The notes beneath the pieces were generated by a model. It saw nothing but the letters and a program-made list of their open reading frames with translations, was not told the DNA's origin and made no database searches. Shown piece by piece: positions 1-5,341 of a stretch of 8,012 bases of DNA (position 1 is the stretch's first letter; every line of letters begins with the position of its first letter). The position numbers were made by a program, and so were the translations under genes. The stretch is from Thermofilaceae archaeon (lineage in GTDB: Archaea > Thermoproteota > Thermoprotei > Thermofilales > Thermofilaceae): the NCBI GenBank assembly GCA_027027675.1, contig JALVKT010000163.1:1-8012 (forward strand), in the 5' to 3' direction.

Positions 1-141
1 GCCCCTGTTCTCGTTCACAAGCCTCGCGCCCTCAAGGTACCCCGCAAGCTGCCTAACCCTAGCAGGATCACCAGCAACAACAACACGCTCAGCAACATCC
101 CCACGACCAGCCAATATATGGAGGGGCAATTTCTCAGCCAA
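1..141 (-). CDS. Nucleoside phosphorylase (MTA/purine nucleoside phosphorylase family), 5' part only
   Basis: Partial gene: the first 47 codons are present and the rest lies beyond the left edge. The translation carries PLHILAGRGDVAERV (residues 6-20), GDPAR (24-28) and NENRG (43-47). This is the N-terminal pattern of hexameric NP-I phosphorylases such as Sulfolobus 5'-methylthioadenosine phosphorylase and bacterial DeoD. In that family the GDPxR arginine and the later NxNRG arginine bind phosphate, the latter across the dimer interface. The enzyme splits purine nucleosides or methylthioadenosine with phosphate in the cytoplasm (salvage). Substrate choice cannot be told from this part. The start is TTG at 141: an in-frame TAA lies two codons upstream (145-147), no ATG or GTG is available, and a G-rich ribosome-binding-like stretch (GGCGGGG) sits 6 nt before it. 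A second TTG at 127-129 is a weaker choice. A faint TATA-like GATATTA (163-169) precedes it. Confidence 0.8.
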   Translation of the reverse strand, partial: MAEKLPLHILAGRGDVAERVVVAGDPARVRQLAGYLEGARLVNENRG

Positions 142-176
142 GAATTACCCCGCCAGGCGTAATATCAGCTTATCCC

Positions 177-206
177 ATGAGCCCCGCGGGATACCTGACT
201 CCCCCA
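177..206 (-). repeat. Partial copy of the initiator tRNA-Met 5' half (tRNA positions 8-36)
   Basis: On the minus strand this 30-nt stretch matches 320-291 inside the tRNA gene at 28 of 30 positions, with 21 identical bases in a row at its end (197-177 against 311-291). It spans position 8, the D-arm and the 5' side of the anticodon arm, and stops at the third anticodon base (CAT). The D-stem still pairs in the copy because one of the two changes turns A-U into G-U. The acceptor 5' strand, the 3' side of the anticodon stem and the T-arm are absent, so it is not a second functional tRNA. It lies in the same orientation as the tRNA, 23 nt beyond its encoded CCA, and 35 nt before the phosphorylase start codon. 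Confidence 0.85.
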
Positions 207-268
207 ACCATTCCAGAAGTTGAGAGAAATGGTAGCGGGGGGTGGATTCGAACCACCGACCTCGGGGT

Positions 269-289
269 TCCTCCTCCCCCATAGGGGGT
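269..289 (-). other. tRNA intron at position 37/38, 21 nt
   Basis: Reading straight through gives a C-C clash at the base of the anticodon stem and too many bases; removing 289-269 restores a perfect stem and a 77-nt tRNA. The precursor forms a relaxed bulge-helix-bulge. CTC (tRNA 32-34) pairs with GAG (273-271), with an A-G mismatch as fourth step. The 5' bulge is U36-A37-A289 and the 3' bulge is G270-A269-A268, each cut after its second base as the archaeal splicing endonuclease requires. The rest of the intron is a CCCCC/GGGGG hairpin (288-284 with 280-276) closed by TAT. The exact boundary can slide by one base because A flanks both sites. Confidence 0.88.
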
Positions 290-290
290 T

Positions 291-320
291 ATGAGCCCCG
301 CGGGATACCTGGCTTCCCCA
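291..320 (-). repeat. Parent segment, inside the tRNA, of the 177-206 copy
   Basis: tRNA positions 8-36 (D-arm, base 26, 5' anticodon strand and anticodon). Direct repeat with 177-206, 114 bp apart, 28 of 30 identical. The matching block ends one base before the splice site at 37/38, so the shared piece is close to the 5' exon without its acceptor strand. Confidence 0.85.
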
Positions 321-360
321 CCCCGCTTTAGGGCCGGTGATAATTTTCTAGGCTGTGCCT

Positions 361-1053
361 TTATGTTTTTCGTTCGTTTCCGTGCGTGTAGAGCATGTTG
401 ACAACCGACTCGGCGGCGTGCGTGGTTGTCTCTATTACACGCGTCACCTTTGCCGGGCGGTGACTTAATAGGTATATTTTTTCAACCGTTCCGAGGAGCT
501 CGGCTATCTGGTGGGACACTATTATCATCGATGTTCTCCTGCTCTTGGCGAGTGACTTCAGAGTTTCGCGTAGCGCGTGTACAGCGGCCACGTCTAGCCC
601 CGTGTAGGGCTCGTCGAGGAGCAACACGTCCGGGCTTGTGACTAAGGCTCTCGCAATGGCTGCCTTGCGCGCCGTGCCCCCGCTCACGTGGCGGGGATAC
701 CTGTTAAGGTACTCCTCAATGCTCAACAGCTTCGCCGTTTCCTCTACGCGGCGCTCCGCCTCCTCCGGCGGTAGGCGCAGAGGTTTGAGGGCCAGCATAA
801 TGTTGGCTCGCAGAGTCTTCCATGGTAGGAGGAGGTTGTCTTGGGGTATCAATGCCACCGTACCCTTAACGGCCACGGTTCCCCTGTCAGGCCTCTCTAT
901 GCCTGCAGCGATCTTCAGGAGAGTGGTCTTCCCGCAGCCGTTTGGCCCCGCAATGCCTATCGTCTCGCCGCGCCCCAAAGATATGGTTATGCCGTCGAGA
1001 ACCGGCTCGCCGTCGTAGCTCTTGTATATGTCCCTCAGCTCTAGGATAGCCAT
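361..1053 (-). CDS. ABC importer ATP-binding protein, NrtD/SsuB/TauB type
   Basis: A 230-aa cytoplasmic ATPase that drives the importer encoded just upstream. Visible motifs: Walker A GPNGCGKTT (36-44), Q-loop IPQDNLLLPW (69-78), signature VSGGT (123-127), Walker B DVLLLDEP with catalytic E148 (142-149), D-loop TGLD (151-154) and switch histidine H181 in SHQ. The LLPW sequence after the Q-loop glutamine is typical of nitrate/sulfonate/taurine-type ATPases. The signature is off-consensus: VSGGTARK where relatives usually read LSGGQ/M-x-QR. Length is normal for the family; there is no C-terminal regulatory domain. ATG start with ribosome-binding GGGTGA four bases ahead. The start overlaps the permease stop by 13 nt, so translation is probably coupled. 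Family sure; substrate unknown. Confidence 0.93.
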   Translation of the reverse strand: MAILELRDIYKSYDGEPVLDGITISLGRGETIGIAGPNGCGKTTLLKIAAGIERPDRGTVAVKGTVALIPQDNLLLPWKTLRANIMLALKPLRLPPEEAERRVEETAKLLSIEEYLNRYPRHVSGGTARKAAIARALVTSPDVLLLDEPYTGLDVAAVHALRETLKSLAKSRRTSMIIVSHQIAELLGTVEKIYLLSHRPAKVTRVIETTTHAAESVVNMLYTHGNERKT

Positions 1054-1838
1054 CTTCTCACCCAGTTTTCAAGTGGCGCAAGCGCTAGCCTGTCGAGCAC
1101 TACCATTAGGGCCACTAGCAGCGTGCCCCAGGCGAAAACGCCCTCTTTTATCCCCATGTCGTAGTTATACATTATCTGATATCCTATGCCCCCGCTTGCC
1201 CCGAAGGCCTCGGCGACCACGCTTATCCTGAGCGCTACGCCTATGGCGCTGCGTGCGGCGGCTGCGAGGTGGGGAATAGTGCCGGGAAGTATTATCTCAA
1301 AGAACTCCTCGGTGGGCTTGAGGCCCAGTATTTTTACGAGGAGCGAGTAGCGTTTCTCTACGGTTTCCATGCCCCCCAGCATCCCGGAGAGTATTATGGG
1401 GTGCGCCACCGCGGCGGTGACGAGTATGGGGGGTATGCGGCTTGTGACGCCGAAGACCATGACCGCCACTATCGCCCAGACGAGTACGGAGACGCTCTGT
1501 ATGAGCGTGTTGTAGGCTGATACTATCCCGCGCATGGCCCGGGAGGTGTAGGCCAGGTATGCGATGGCTGCTGAGAGGAGCAGGGCCAGTGTGAAGCCGG
1601 CGACGCTGTTAAAGAGCGTCGTGAAGGTGGAGTCAAACAGTAGTTGGGGGGGTGTTGCCTGCAGGTACGCTGCTGTTGCAGCCGGGCTTGGTATAAGGGG
1701 GGTTGTGGAGGAGAGTATTTGCCAGAGAAAAATTCCTCCAACGGTTACTACCAGGTAGTTTAGGGGGCCTCGAAGACTGAGTCGGGTATTGAGTCGGGGT
1801 TCTCTGGGAGATAGCCTCCTTTCCACGCGAGCCACCAT
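1041..1838 (-). CDS. ABC importer permease, SsuC/TauC/NrtB type
   Basis: A 265-aa inner-membrane protein with about six hydrophobic segments (roughly 27-44, 76-97, 106-130, 136-157, 187-210, 235-255). The loop at about 173-212, ending VALRISVVAEAFGASGGIG, matches the EAA-type coupling region by which BPD_transp_1 permeases contact their ATPase. The family normally works as a dimer with two ATPases. It overlaps the solute-binding-protein gene by 79 nt from the ATG at 1838. GTG at 1835 and 1826 also occur, the latter behind GGTGG. No ATG, GTG or TTG is available in frame between 1826 and the first membrane segment, so a long overlap is hard to avoid. It overlaps the ATPase gene by 13 nt. Family sure, exact start not. 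Confidence 0.9.
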   Translation of the reverse strand: MVARVERRLSPREPRLNTRLSLRGPLNYLVVTVGGIFLWQILSSTTPLIPSPAATAAYLQATPPQLLFDSTFTTLFNSVAGFTLALLLSAAIAYLAYTSRAMRGIVSAYNTLIQSVSVLVWAIVAVMVFGVTSRIPPILVTAAVAHPIILSGMLGGMETVEKRYSLLVKILGLKPTEEFFEIILPGTIPHLAAAARSAIGVALRISVVAEAFGASGGIGYQIMYNYDMGIKEGVFAWGTLLVALMVVLDRLALAPLENWVRRWLS

Positions 1839-2740
1839 GCGCTGCGTATCCCTTTGATAGCAGAGTTGTCTAGTTGCCCCTGGTAGATAATAGTTCTGCG
1901 ATACATCGTGTCGAAGACTTTGGGGTCAAGCCTGTACAGTGAAACTATTATCTGCCTAGTCTTATCCGGGCTTGAAACCCATATCTTAGCCGCCTCCGCC
2001 CTGGCCTCTACGAGCCTTCTGAGGGCTTCGCGGCTTACACTGCTCCTCGCAACCCACACAAGCATTACCGGCTTACCGCTTAGACCCGCCTCTTTCCAAA
2101 GCGTCAGGTAGTCAGCCACTATGTGGGCGCCCCTCCCGAGGGCCTCGCTCACTATAGGCTCCCACGCCACTATTGCGTCGACGTCGCCGCGCTGAAGCGC
2201 GTCTGCGAGGCTCCCAGGGGGAACGTTCACCGCCTCCACGTCGCCGCTGCCGCCAGGCTCGTACACTTTCAGCCCGTATATGACTGCCATGTAGGCCTTG
2301 AACATCTTGTAGGTGCCGGAGGCCGTGACAACGCCCACCTTCTTGCCTTTAAGGTCGGACGGGCTTTTCAGGGAGGGAGACATTGCGAGCACAGCCTGGT
2401 TTTGGAGCATGTCGACCGCGATTATCTTGACGCTTGCCCCGTTCTCTATTATGCGGGCGGCAACCTCGGCTGGAATAATGGCAACGTCCACCTCTCCCTT
2501 CGCAAGGGCGGTGGCTATGTCGGGCGTCTTCTGAAACCTTATGACACGTATCTGCAGCCCGTAGCGCTCGCCCAGGCGCATCTCGTCGAGAATGTCGAGC
2601 GTGCTTATCCCGCCCTGAAGGGTGGCTATTTTCAACGCGTACTTCGCGCCTGTGCCAACCCTGCCTTGCATGTAGAACATTAGGGCTGCCGCCAGAGCCA
2701 CTACCGCCACTATAGCCGCGAGGATTACCTGTTTATTCAC
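1760..2740 (-). CDS. Membrane-anchored solute-binding protein, NMT1/SsuA-like
   Basis: A 326-aa periplasmic-type binding protein of the NrtA/SsuA/TauA/THI5 group. Residues 5-24 form one hydrophobic helix after a short charged start, acting as signal anchor. I see no cysteine anywhere, so it is not a lipoprotein. The mature part shows the family pattern: LKIATLQGGISTLDI (36-50), KGEVDVAIIPAEVAARI (81-97), a hinge strand DLKGKKVGVVTASGTYKMF (129-147), and RGDVDAIVAWEPIVSEAL (184-201). It would catch a small organic or inorganic anion outside the cell and pass it to the permease downstream; candidates are sulfonates, nitrate, bicarbonate or a thiamine/riboflavin precursor. Start GTG at 2740; an in-frame TAA upstream leaves no other start. 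There is no good ribosome-binding site, but a TATA-like box lies about 26 bp ahead, fitting a leaderless mRNA. Confidence 0.88.
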   Translation of the reverse strand: MNKQVILAAIVAVVALAAALMFYMQGRVGTGAKYALKIATLQGGISTLDILDEMRLGERYGLQIRVIRFQKTPDIATALAKGEVDVAIIPAEVAARIIENGASVKIIAVDMLQNQAVLAMSPSLKSPSDLKGKKVGVVTASGTYKMFKAYMAVIYGLKVYEPGGSGDVEAVNVPPGSLADALQRGDVDAIVAWEPIVSEALGRGAHIVADYLTLWKEAGLSGKPVMLVWVARSSVSREALRRLVEARAEAAKIWVSSPDKTRQIIVSLYRLDPKVFDTMYRRTIIYQGQLDNSAIKGIRSAWWLAWKGGYLPENPDSIPDSVFEAP

Positions 2741-2762
2741 ATGCCACTCAACATCGGTACCC

Positions 2763-2770
2763 GTTTATTC
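2763..2770 (-). promoter_or_regulatory. Candidate TATA box for the ABC importer operon
   Basis: On the minus strand GAATAAAC(G) lies in the 39-bp gap after the UbiA stop codon. Its centre is about 26 bp before the GTG at 2740, the spacing expected between an archaeal TATA box and the transcription start. That would begin the mRNA at or next to the GTG, which agrees with the missing ribosome-binding site. Placement is the main evidence; the box itself is not a perfect consensus. Confidence 0.45.
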
Positions 2771-2779
2771 CTTATGCGC

Positions 2780-3676
2780 CTACAGGCTTAGGAGCCTGGC
2801 GGCTATCACCCCGCTTGCAACTATAACGCCCACGGCCAGGTTCACGTTAAACGCCCCCCTCGTGTCGCCGCGCAGATAGAGGACGAACTGTGCGGCTAGG
2901 AGGAGCACCGCGACCGCCGCCGATGCGAGGTAGAGGACGTTTAGCGTGTAGGCACAGGCCGCGCATATAAACAGGGCCGCAGCCGCGGCCTCCATCGAGA
3001 CAGAGGCCTTTAGCGCCGCGCCTTCCCCGAAGCACGCGGGTATACTGCCCAGACCCTCAACCCTGTCAAACTCTGCGTCCATCGTGGCGTAGAGTGTGTC
3101 GAAGCCGGCAACCCAGAGGGTGACTGCCGCCACGAAGAGCCAGGGGGCTTCAACCACGACTTTGGGGAGGAGGCTGAGCGGGCCGCCCGCCACTGCCACG
3201 TAGCCTCCGAACACCACCATGCCGAGGGCTAGGCCCAGGTGTATGTGGGGTAGGCAGTGAATCCTCTTAGCGTGGGGGTAGGTTATGGCTATGAGCCACA
3301 GTATGGGGCTCAGCAGCGCTGCACACTGGTTTAGGAGTGCCGCGGAGAGGTAGTATGTTAGAGAGCCCAGGGCAACTAGGAGCCACGCATCCCTGAGGCT
3401 CACGGCGCCTGTGAGGAGGGGCCTTTTAGCCGTGCGGGGGTTCTTTGCGTCTATGTCCATGTCCGCAATGTTGTTATAGGCCATGGCGGCCGTCCTCAAT
3501 CCCAGCACCGCGGTAAAGATGAGTAGGGACTCGTAGACGCCCGGTATTCCGGCCAGCAGGGCCCCCGCATACGCGAAGGGAAGGCTGAAGAGCGTGTGTT
3601 CTATCCTCACAAGCCTGGCCAGGGCGGCAAGCCTCCCAGCGTTCCCCACGGCGCCCGGGTCCCACCTAGCCTTCAC
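2780..3676 (-). CDS. ubiA: UbiA-family prenyltransferase
   Basis: A 298-aa membrane enzyme that joins a polyprenyl diphosphate to an aromatic or other lipid acceptor. The first Mg-diphosphate motif is NNIADMDID (68-76, N68/D72/D76) followed by RTAKRPL (81-87). The second is DTLYATMDAEFD (193-204; D193, Y196, D200, D204), followed by SIPACFGE as in 4-hydroxybenzoate-type members. About eight or nine hydrophobic helices fill the rest. YPHAKR (133-138) matches the conserved YPxxKR. Start is GTG at 3676 with ribosome-binding GGGTGAT five bases ahead. It overlaps the UbiD stop by 11 nt, so the two are surely co-transcribed. Pairing with UbiD suggests quinone synthesis (4-hydroxybenzoate or futalosine/menaquinone route). 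An archaeal lipid-related prenyltransferase cannot be excluded. Family certain, acceptor unknown. Confidence 0.9.
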   Translation of the reverse strand: MKARWDPGAVGNAGRLAALARLVRIEHTLFSLPFAYAGALLAGIPGVYESLLIFTAVLGLRTAAMAYNNIADMDIDAKNPRTAKRPLLTGAVSLRDAWLLVALGSLTYYLSAALLNQCAALLSPILWLIAITYPHAKRIHCLPHIHLGLALGMVVFGGYVAVAGGPLSLLPKVVVEAPWLFVAAVTLWVAGFDTLYATMDAEFDRVEGLGSIPACFGEGAALKASVSMEAAAAALFICAACAYTLNVLYLASAAVAVLLLAAQFVLYLRGDTRGAFNVNLAVGVIVASGVIAARLLSL

Positions 3677-5108
3677 GGCCCATCACCCTCCCTAGCACGC
3701 GTTGAACCTTCTTGAGAACCTCAGGGTCTTCAGCCACTTCCAACGGCGGCTCCGCCCCGTACTCCTCGGGGAGCTTTTTCGTAGCATCTATGCCCAGCTT
3801 TGAGCCGTAACCCGGTGAGGGGGCGGCTGGGTCTAGCACGTCTGTATGGGAATGCTCCATGACGACGACGTCTCTCTGGGGATCCACGTACGATGAGACC
3901 GCCCAGATAACTTCCCCCAAGCTGTGAGGATCTATGCTGGCGTCGACGACAACTATTATTTTTGTGAGGCTTGTCTGGCCGAGCCCCCAAAGCGCCGACA
4001 TAACCTTCTTCGCGTGCCCCGGATACCTCTTTTTTATCGAAACTATTAGCATGCCCTGGAAAACTCCGTGCTCGGGAAAGTACATGTCCTCTATCTCTGG
4101 CAGCAAGAGCTTAATCACGGGCAGAAACACCCTCTCATAGACCCTGCCGAGCACGGCGTCCTCGAGCGGCGGCTTGCCAACTACTGTGCCGTAGTAGATC
4201 GGGTCATCCCTATAGTACATGCGTTCCACGTGAAAAACCGGGTACTTCTCCCGGGGCTTATCGTAAAACCCAAAGTGGTCTCCAAAGGGCCCCTCCTCAA
4301 CCTTTTCCTCTGGATCCACGTGGCCCACAAGCAAGGCCTCCGCGCACGCAGGCACCTCGAGGCCGTCTATCTCGTAAACCTTTACCCCCTCCCCGCCCAG
4401 CACCCCCGCGAAGAGGTACTTGTCGAGGGGGTGAGGAACAGGGGCGGCCGCCGCTAAGAGCACGGGCACGCTGCAGCCTATGGCGACGGCGACGGGCATC
4501 CGTCTCCCCCACCTTTCCGCGTACCACGCGCCTCTCTTGTGGATTTGCCAGTGTATAACTGCCCTCGCGCCGTCGAGTATCATCATCCTATAGACTCCTA
4601 GGGTGTGAACCCCCGTTTCCGGGTCACGTGTAACGACTACCGGGTAGGTTAGGTATCTCCCCCCGTCCAGGGGCCACGTCTTGAAAGCCGGTAGCACGTT
4701 GAGGGGCGAGTCTTCGGGGCCCAGCTCGTTCTCCATGAAACGCGGTTTACCCGTTTTCCTCGGGAGATAGGAGGAGAAGCGTAGAACGTCCCCCGCACCC
4801 TTGAGCCTCGTAAACGCACCCAGGGGAGGTGGACGCTTTATGGGAGCGACAAGTCTTTCACCAAGCTCCTCCAGCTTCTCCACGCCGAGGTACTCGGCTA
4901 CCTCGCCCAGGCCGCGGAAGATGTTCCCCACGACCCGCCATCCCGGATGCCCCGAGACATTGTTAAAGAGGAGAGCAGGCCCCTTGAGCCTCATAACCTG
5001 CCTCAGCAAAGCTGGAATCTCGAGGACCGGCGACAGCTCCTCCCCAACTCTCCGCAGCTCGCCCCTTTCTTCGAGCCAGGAAATGTACTCTCTGAGATCT
5101 TCAGGCAC
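3666..5108 (-). CDS. ubiD: UbiD-family prenyl-FMN-dependent decarboxylase
   Basis: About 480 aa from the GTG at 5108 (499 from an ATG at 5165). The family decarboxylates unsaturated or aromatic acids with prenylated FMN made by UbiX. Visible in 480-aa numbering: PEDLREYISWLEERGELRRV (2-21), the usual first helix of UbiD; GVYRMM with R174; HWQIHKRG (186-193), metal/prFMN contact region; EEGPFGDHFGFYD (271-283), the catalytic-glutamate segment. No truncation. Starting at 5108 puts the family N-terminus at residue 1 and gives a leaderless mRNA from the TATA-like box at 5128-5138; the 19 extra residues from 5165 look non-homologous. Substrate candidates are an aromatic quinone precursor, as the UbiA partner suggests, or trans-anhydromevalonate 5-phosphate, the substrate of the Aeropyrum UbiD homolog in the archaeal mevalonate pathway. 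No ubiX is in the window. Confidence 0.9.
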   Translation of the reverse strand: MPEDLREYISWLEERGELRRVGEELSPVLEIPALLRQVMRLKGPALLFNNVSGHPGWRVVGNIFRGLGEVAEYLGVEKLEELGERLVAPIKRPPPLGAFTRLKGAGDVLRFSSYLPRKTGKPRFMENELGPEDSPLNVLPAFKTWPLDGGRYLTYPVVVTRDPETGVHTLGVYRMMILDGARAVIHWQIHKRGAWYAERWGRRMPVAVAIGCSVPVLLAAAAPVPHPLDKYLFAGVLGGEGVKVYEIDGLEVPACAEALLVGHVDPEEKVEEGPFGDHFGFYDKPREKYPVFHVERMYYRDDPIYYGTVVGKPPLEDAVLGRVYERVFLPVIKLLLPEIEDMYFPEHGVFQGMLIVSIKKRYPGHAKKVMSALWGLGQTSLTKIIVVVDASIDPHSLGEVIWAVSSYVDPQRDVVVMEHSHTDVLDPAAPSPGYGSKLGIDATKKLPEEYGAEPPLEVAEDPEVLKKVQRVLGRVMGREG

Positions 5109-5127
5109 ATGAAGAGGTAGCTGTCCA

Positions 5128-5138
5128 CTTATAATAAG
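5128..5138 (-). promoter_or_regulatory. Candidate TATA box for ubiD-ubiA (leaderless)
   Basis: CTTATTATAAG on the minus strand is an isolated AT-rich block in a GC-rich stretch. Its centre lies about 25 bp before the GTG at 5108, so transcription would begin at or within a few bases of that codon. This supports 5108 over the ATG at 5165, which would lie upstream of the box. A competing box, CTATTTATAG at 5226-5235, would give a longer mRNA that includes the 5165 ATG. Confidence 0.5.
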
Positions 5139-5164
5139 GCGTGGCGGCGCCACCCCTCCCCGCA

Positions 5165-5180
5165 TCCCCCTCTCGGGGGA
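5165..5180 (-). other. GNRA-type hairpin at the upstream edge of the alternative ubiD start
   Basis: On the minus strand TCCCCC-GAGA-GGGGGA forms a six-pair stem capped by a GAGA tetraloop, a very stable RNA form. Its last base is the A of the ATG at 5165. It would be transcribed only from the upstream TATA box at 5226-5235, and would then cover that ATG. It may equally be chance in a G/C-rich spacer. Confidence 0.35.
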
Positions 5181-5223
5181 GTCTCGGACATCGGGCGCGG
5201 CGCCGCCAAATGCTTTTCGGCGC

Positions 5224-5237
5224 CACTATAAATAGTG
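5224..5237. promoter_or_regulatory. Palindromic TATA element CACTAT-AA-ATAGTG
   Basis: A 6-bp inverted repeat around AA that reads as a TATA box on both strands (CTATAAATAG plus, CTATTTATAG minus) in the spacer between the divergent ubiD and ppsA genes. Going right, a start near 5256 would leave an 86-nt leader for ppsA. Going left, a start near 5203 would leave about 38 nt before the ATG at 5165 or about 95 nt before the GTG at 5108. It could serve either gene or both. The sequence CGGCGCCAC that abuts and overlaps it (5218-5226) recurs at 5145-5153. Confidence 0.45.
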
Positions 5238-5287
5238 TTTACCGCCGGCGACGGAGAATATTAAACCGGGTTATTCTACACGGGGCA

Positions 5288-5309
5288 CAGTATAGTACTG
5301 CTTTTAAGC
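5288..5309 (+). promoter_or_regulatory. Candidate ppsA core promoter with overlapping palindrome
   Basis: Two TATA-like boxes lie close together: GTATAGTA (5290-5297) inside the inverted repeat CAGTA-TAG-TACTG (5288-5300), and GCTTTTAAGC (5300-5309). Starts 26 bp on would fall near 5320 or 5330, leaving a short leader of about 12-22 nt. The first places the whole ribosome-binding site in the mRNA and is the better fit. The palindrome over the box is what an operator for a repressor would look like; that role is inferred. Confidence 0.4.
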
Positions 5310-5328
5310 GCAACAGGCCTACTATCTC

Positions 5329-5333
5329 GGAGG
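5329..5333 (+). promoter_or_regulatory. Ribosome-binding site that fixes the ppsA start
   Basis: GGAGG, eight bases before the ATG at 5342. The reading frame stays open upstream to 5141, but the extra 67 residues are basic, low-quality and unlike the family. This site together with the VGGKNANLGEL-type N-terminus shortly after 5342 decides the start. Confidence 0.8.
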
Positions 5334-5341
5334 CGACACCT

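Larger units (their letters stand above)
230..327 (-). tRNA. Initiator tRNA-Met (CAT) with a 21-nt intron
   Basis: Folded by hand on the minus strand. Acceptor AGCGGGG (327-321) pairs with CCCCGCT (240-234), then discriminator A233 and an encoded CCA (232-230). The D-stem is GGGA/TCCC with loop AGCCAGGTA. The anticodon stem CGGGG (300-296 and 301 as base 26) pairs with CCCCG (267-263) across loop CTCATAA. The variable loop is AGGTC, the T-stem GGTGG/CCACC, the T-loop TTCGAAT. Without the intron this is a normal 77-nt tRNA including CCA. The A1-U72 first pair and three G-C pairs next to the anticodon loop (29-31/39-41) mark it as the initiator, not the elongator. It lies 33 nt beyond the ABC ATPase stop codon. 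Two weak AT-rich candidates for its TATA box, about 341-350 and 361-370, do not settle how it is transcribed. Confidence 0.95.

Noticed and set aside
177..206. Second complete tRNA gene next to the initiator tRNA
   Set aside because: Only positions 8-36 match; no acceptor pairing partner, no 3' anticodon strand and no T-arm are found nearby.
177..327. attL/attR pair of an integrated element
   Set aside because: The interval holds only the tRNA itself, no integrase or cargo is visible, and the copied part is the 5' half rather than the 3' half normally used; kept only as one option in the findings.
341..350. TATA box for the tRNA gene (TAGAAAATTA, minus)
   Set aside because: A start 26 bp on would fall inside the tRNA; another AT-rich stretch at 361-370 fits distance better, but neither is convincing.
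2123..2683. 186-codon plus-strand open frame opposite the binding-protein gene
   Set aside because: Shadow of a well-supported gene; His/Ala/Val-rich without recognisable motifs, promoter or ribosome-binding site.
5141..5341. N-terminal extension of PEP synthase (67 codons upstream of 5342 in frame)
   Set aside because: Basic, non-homologous sequence over a promoter region; a good ribosome-binding site and the family N-terminus place the start at 5342.
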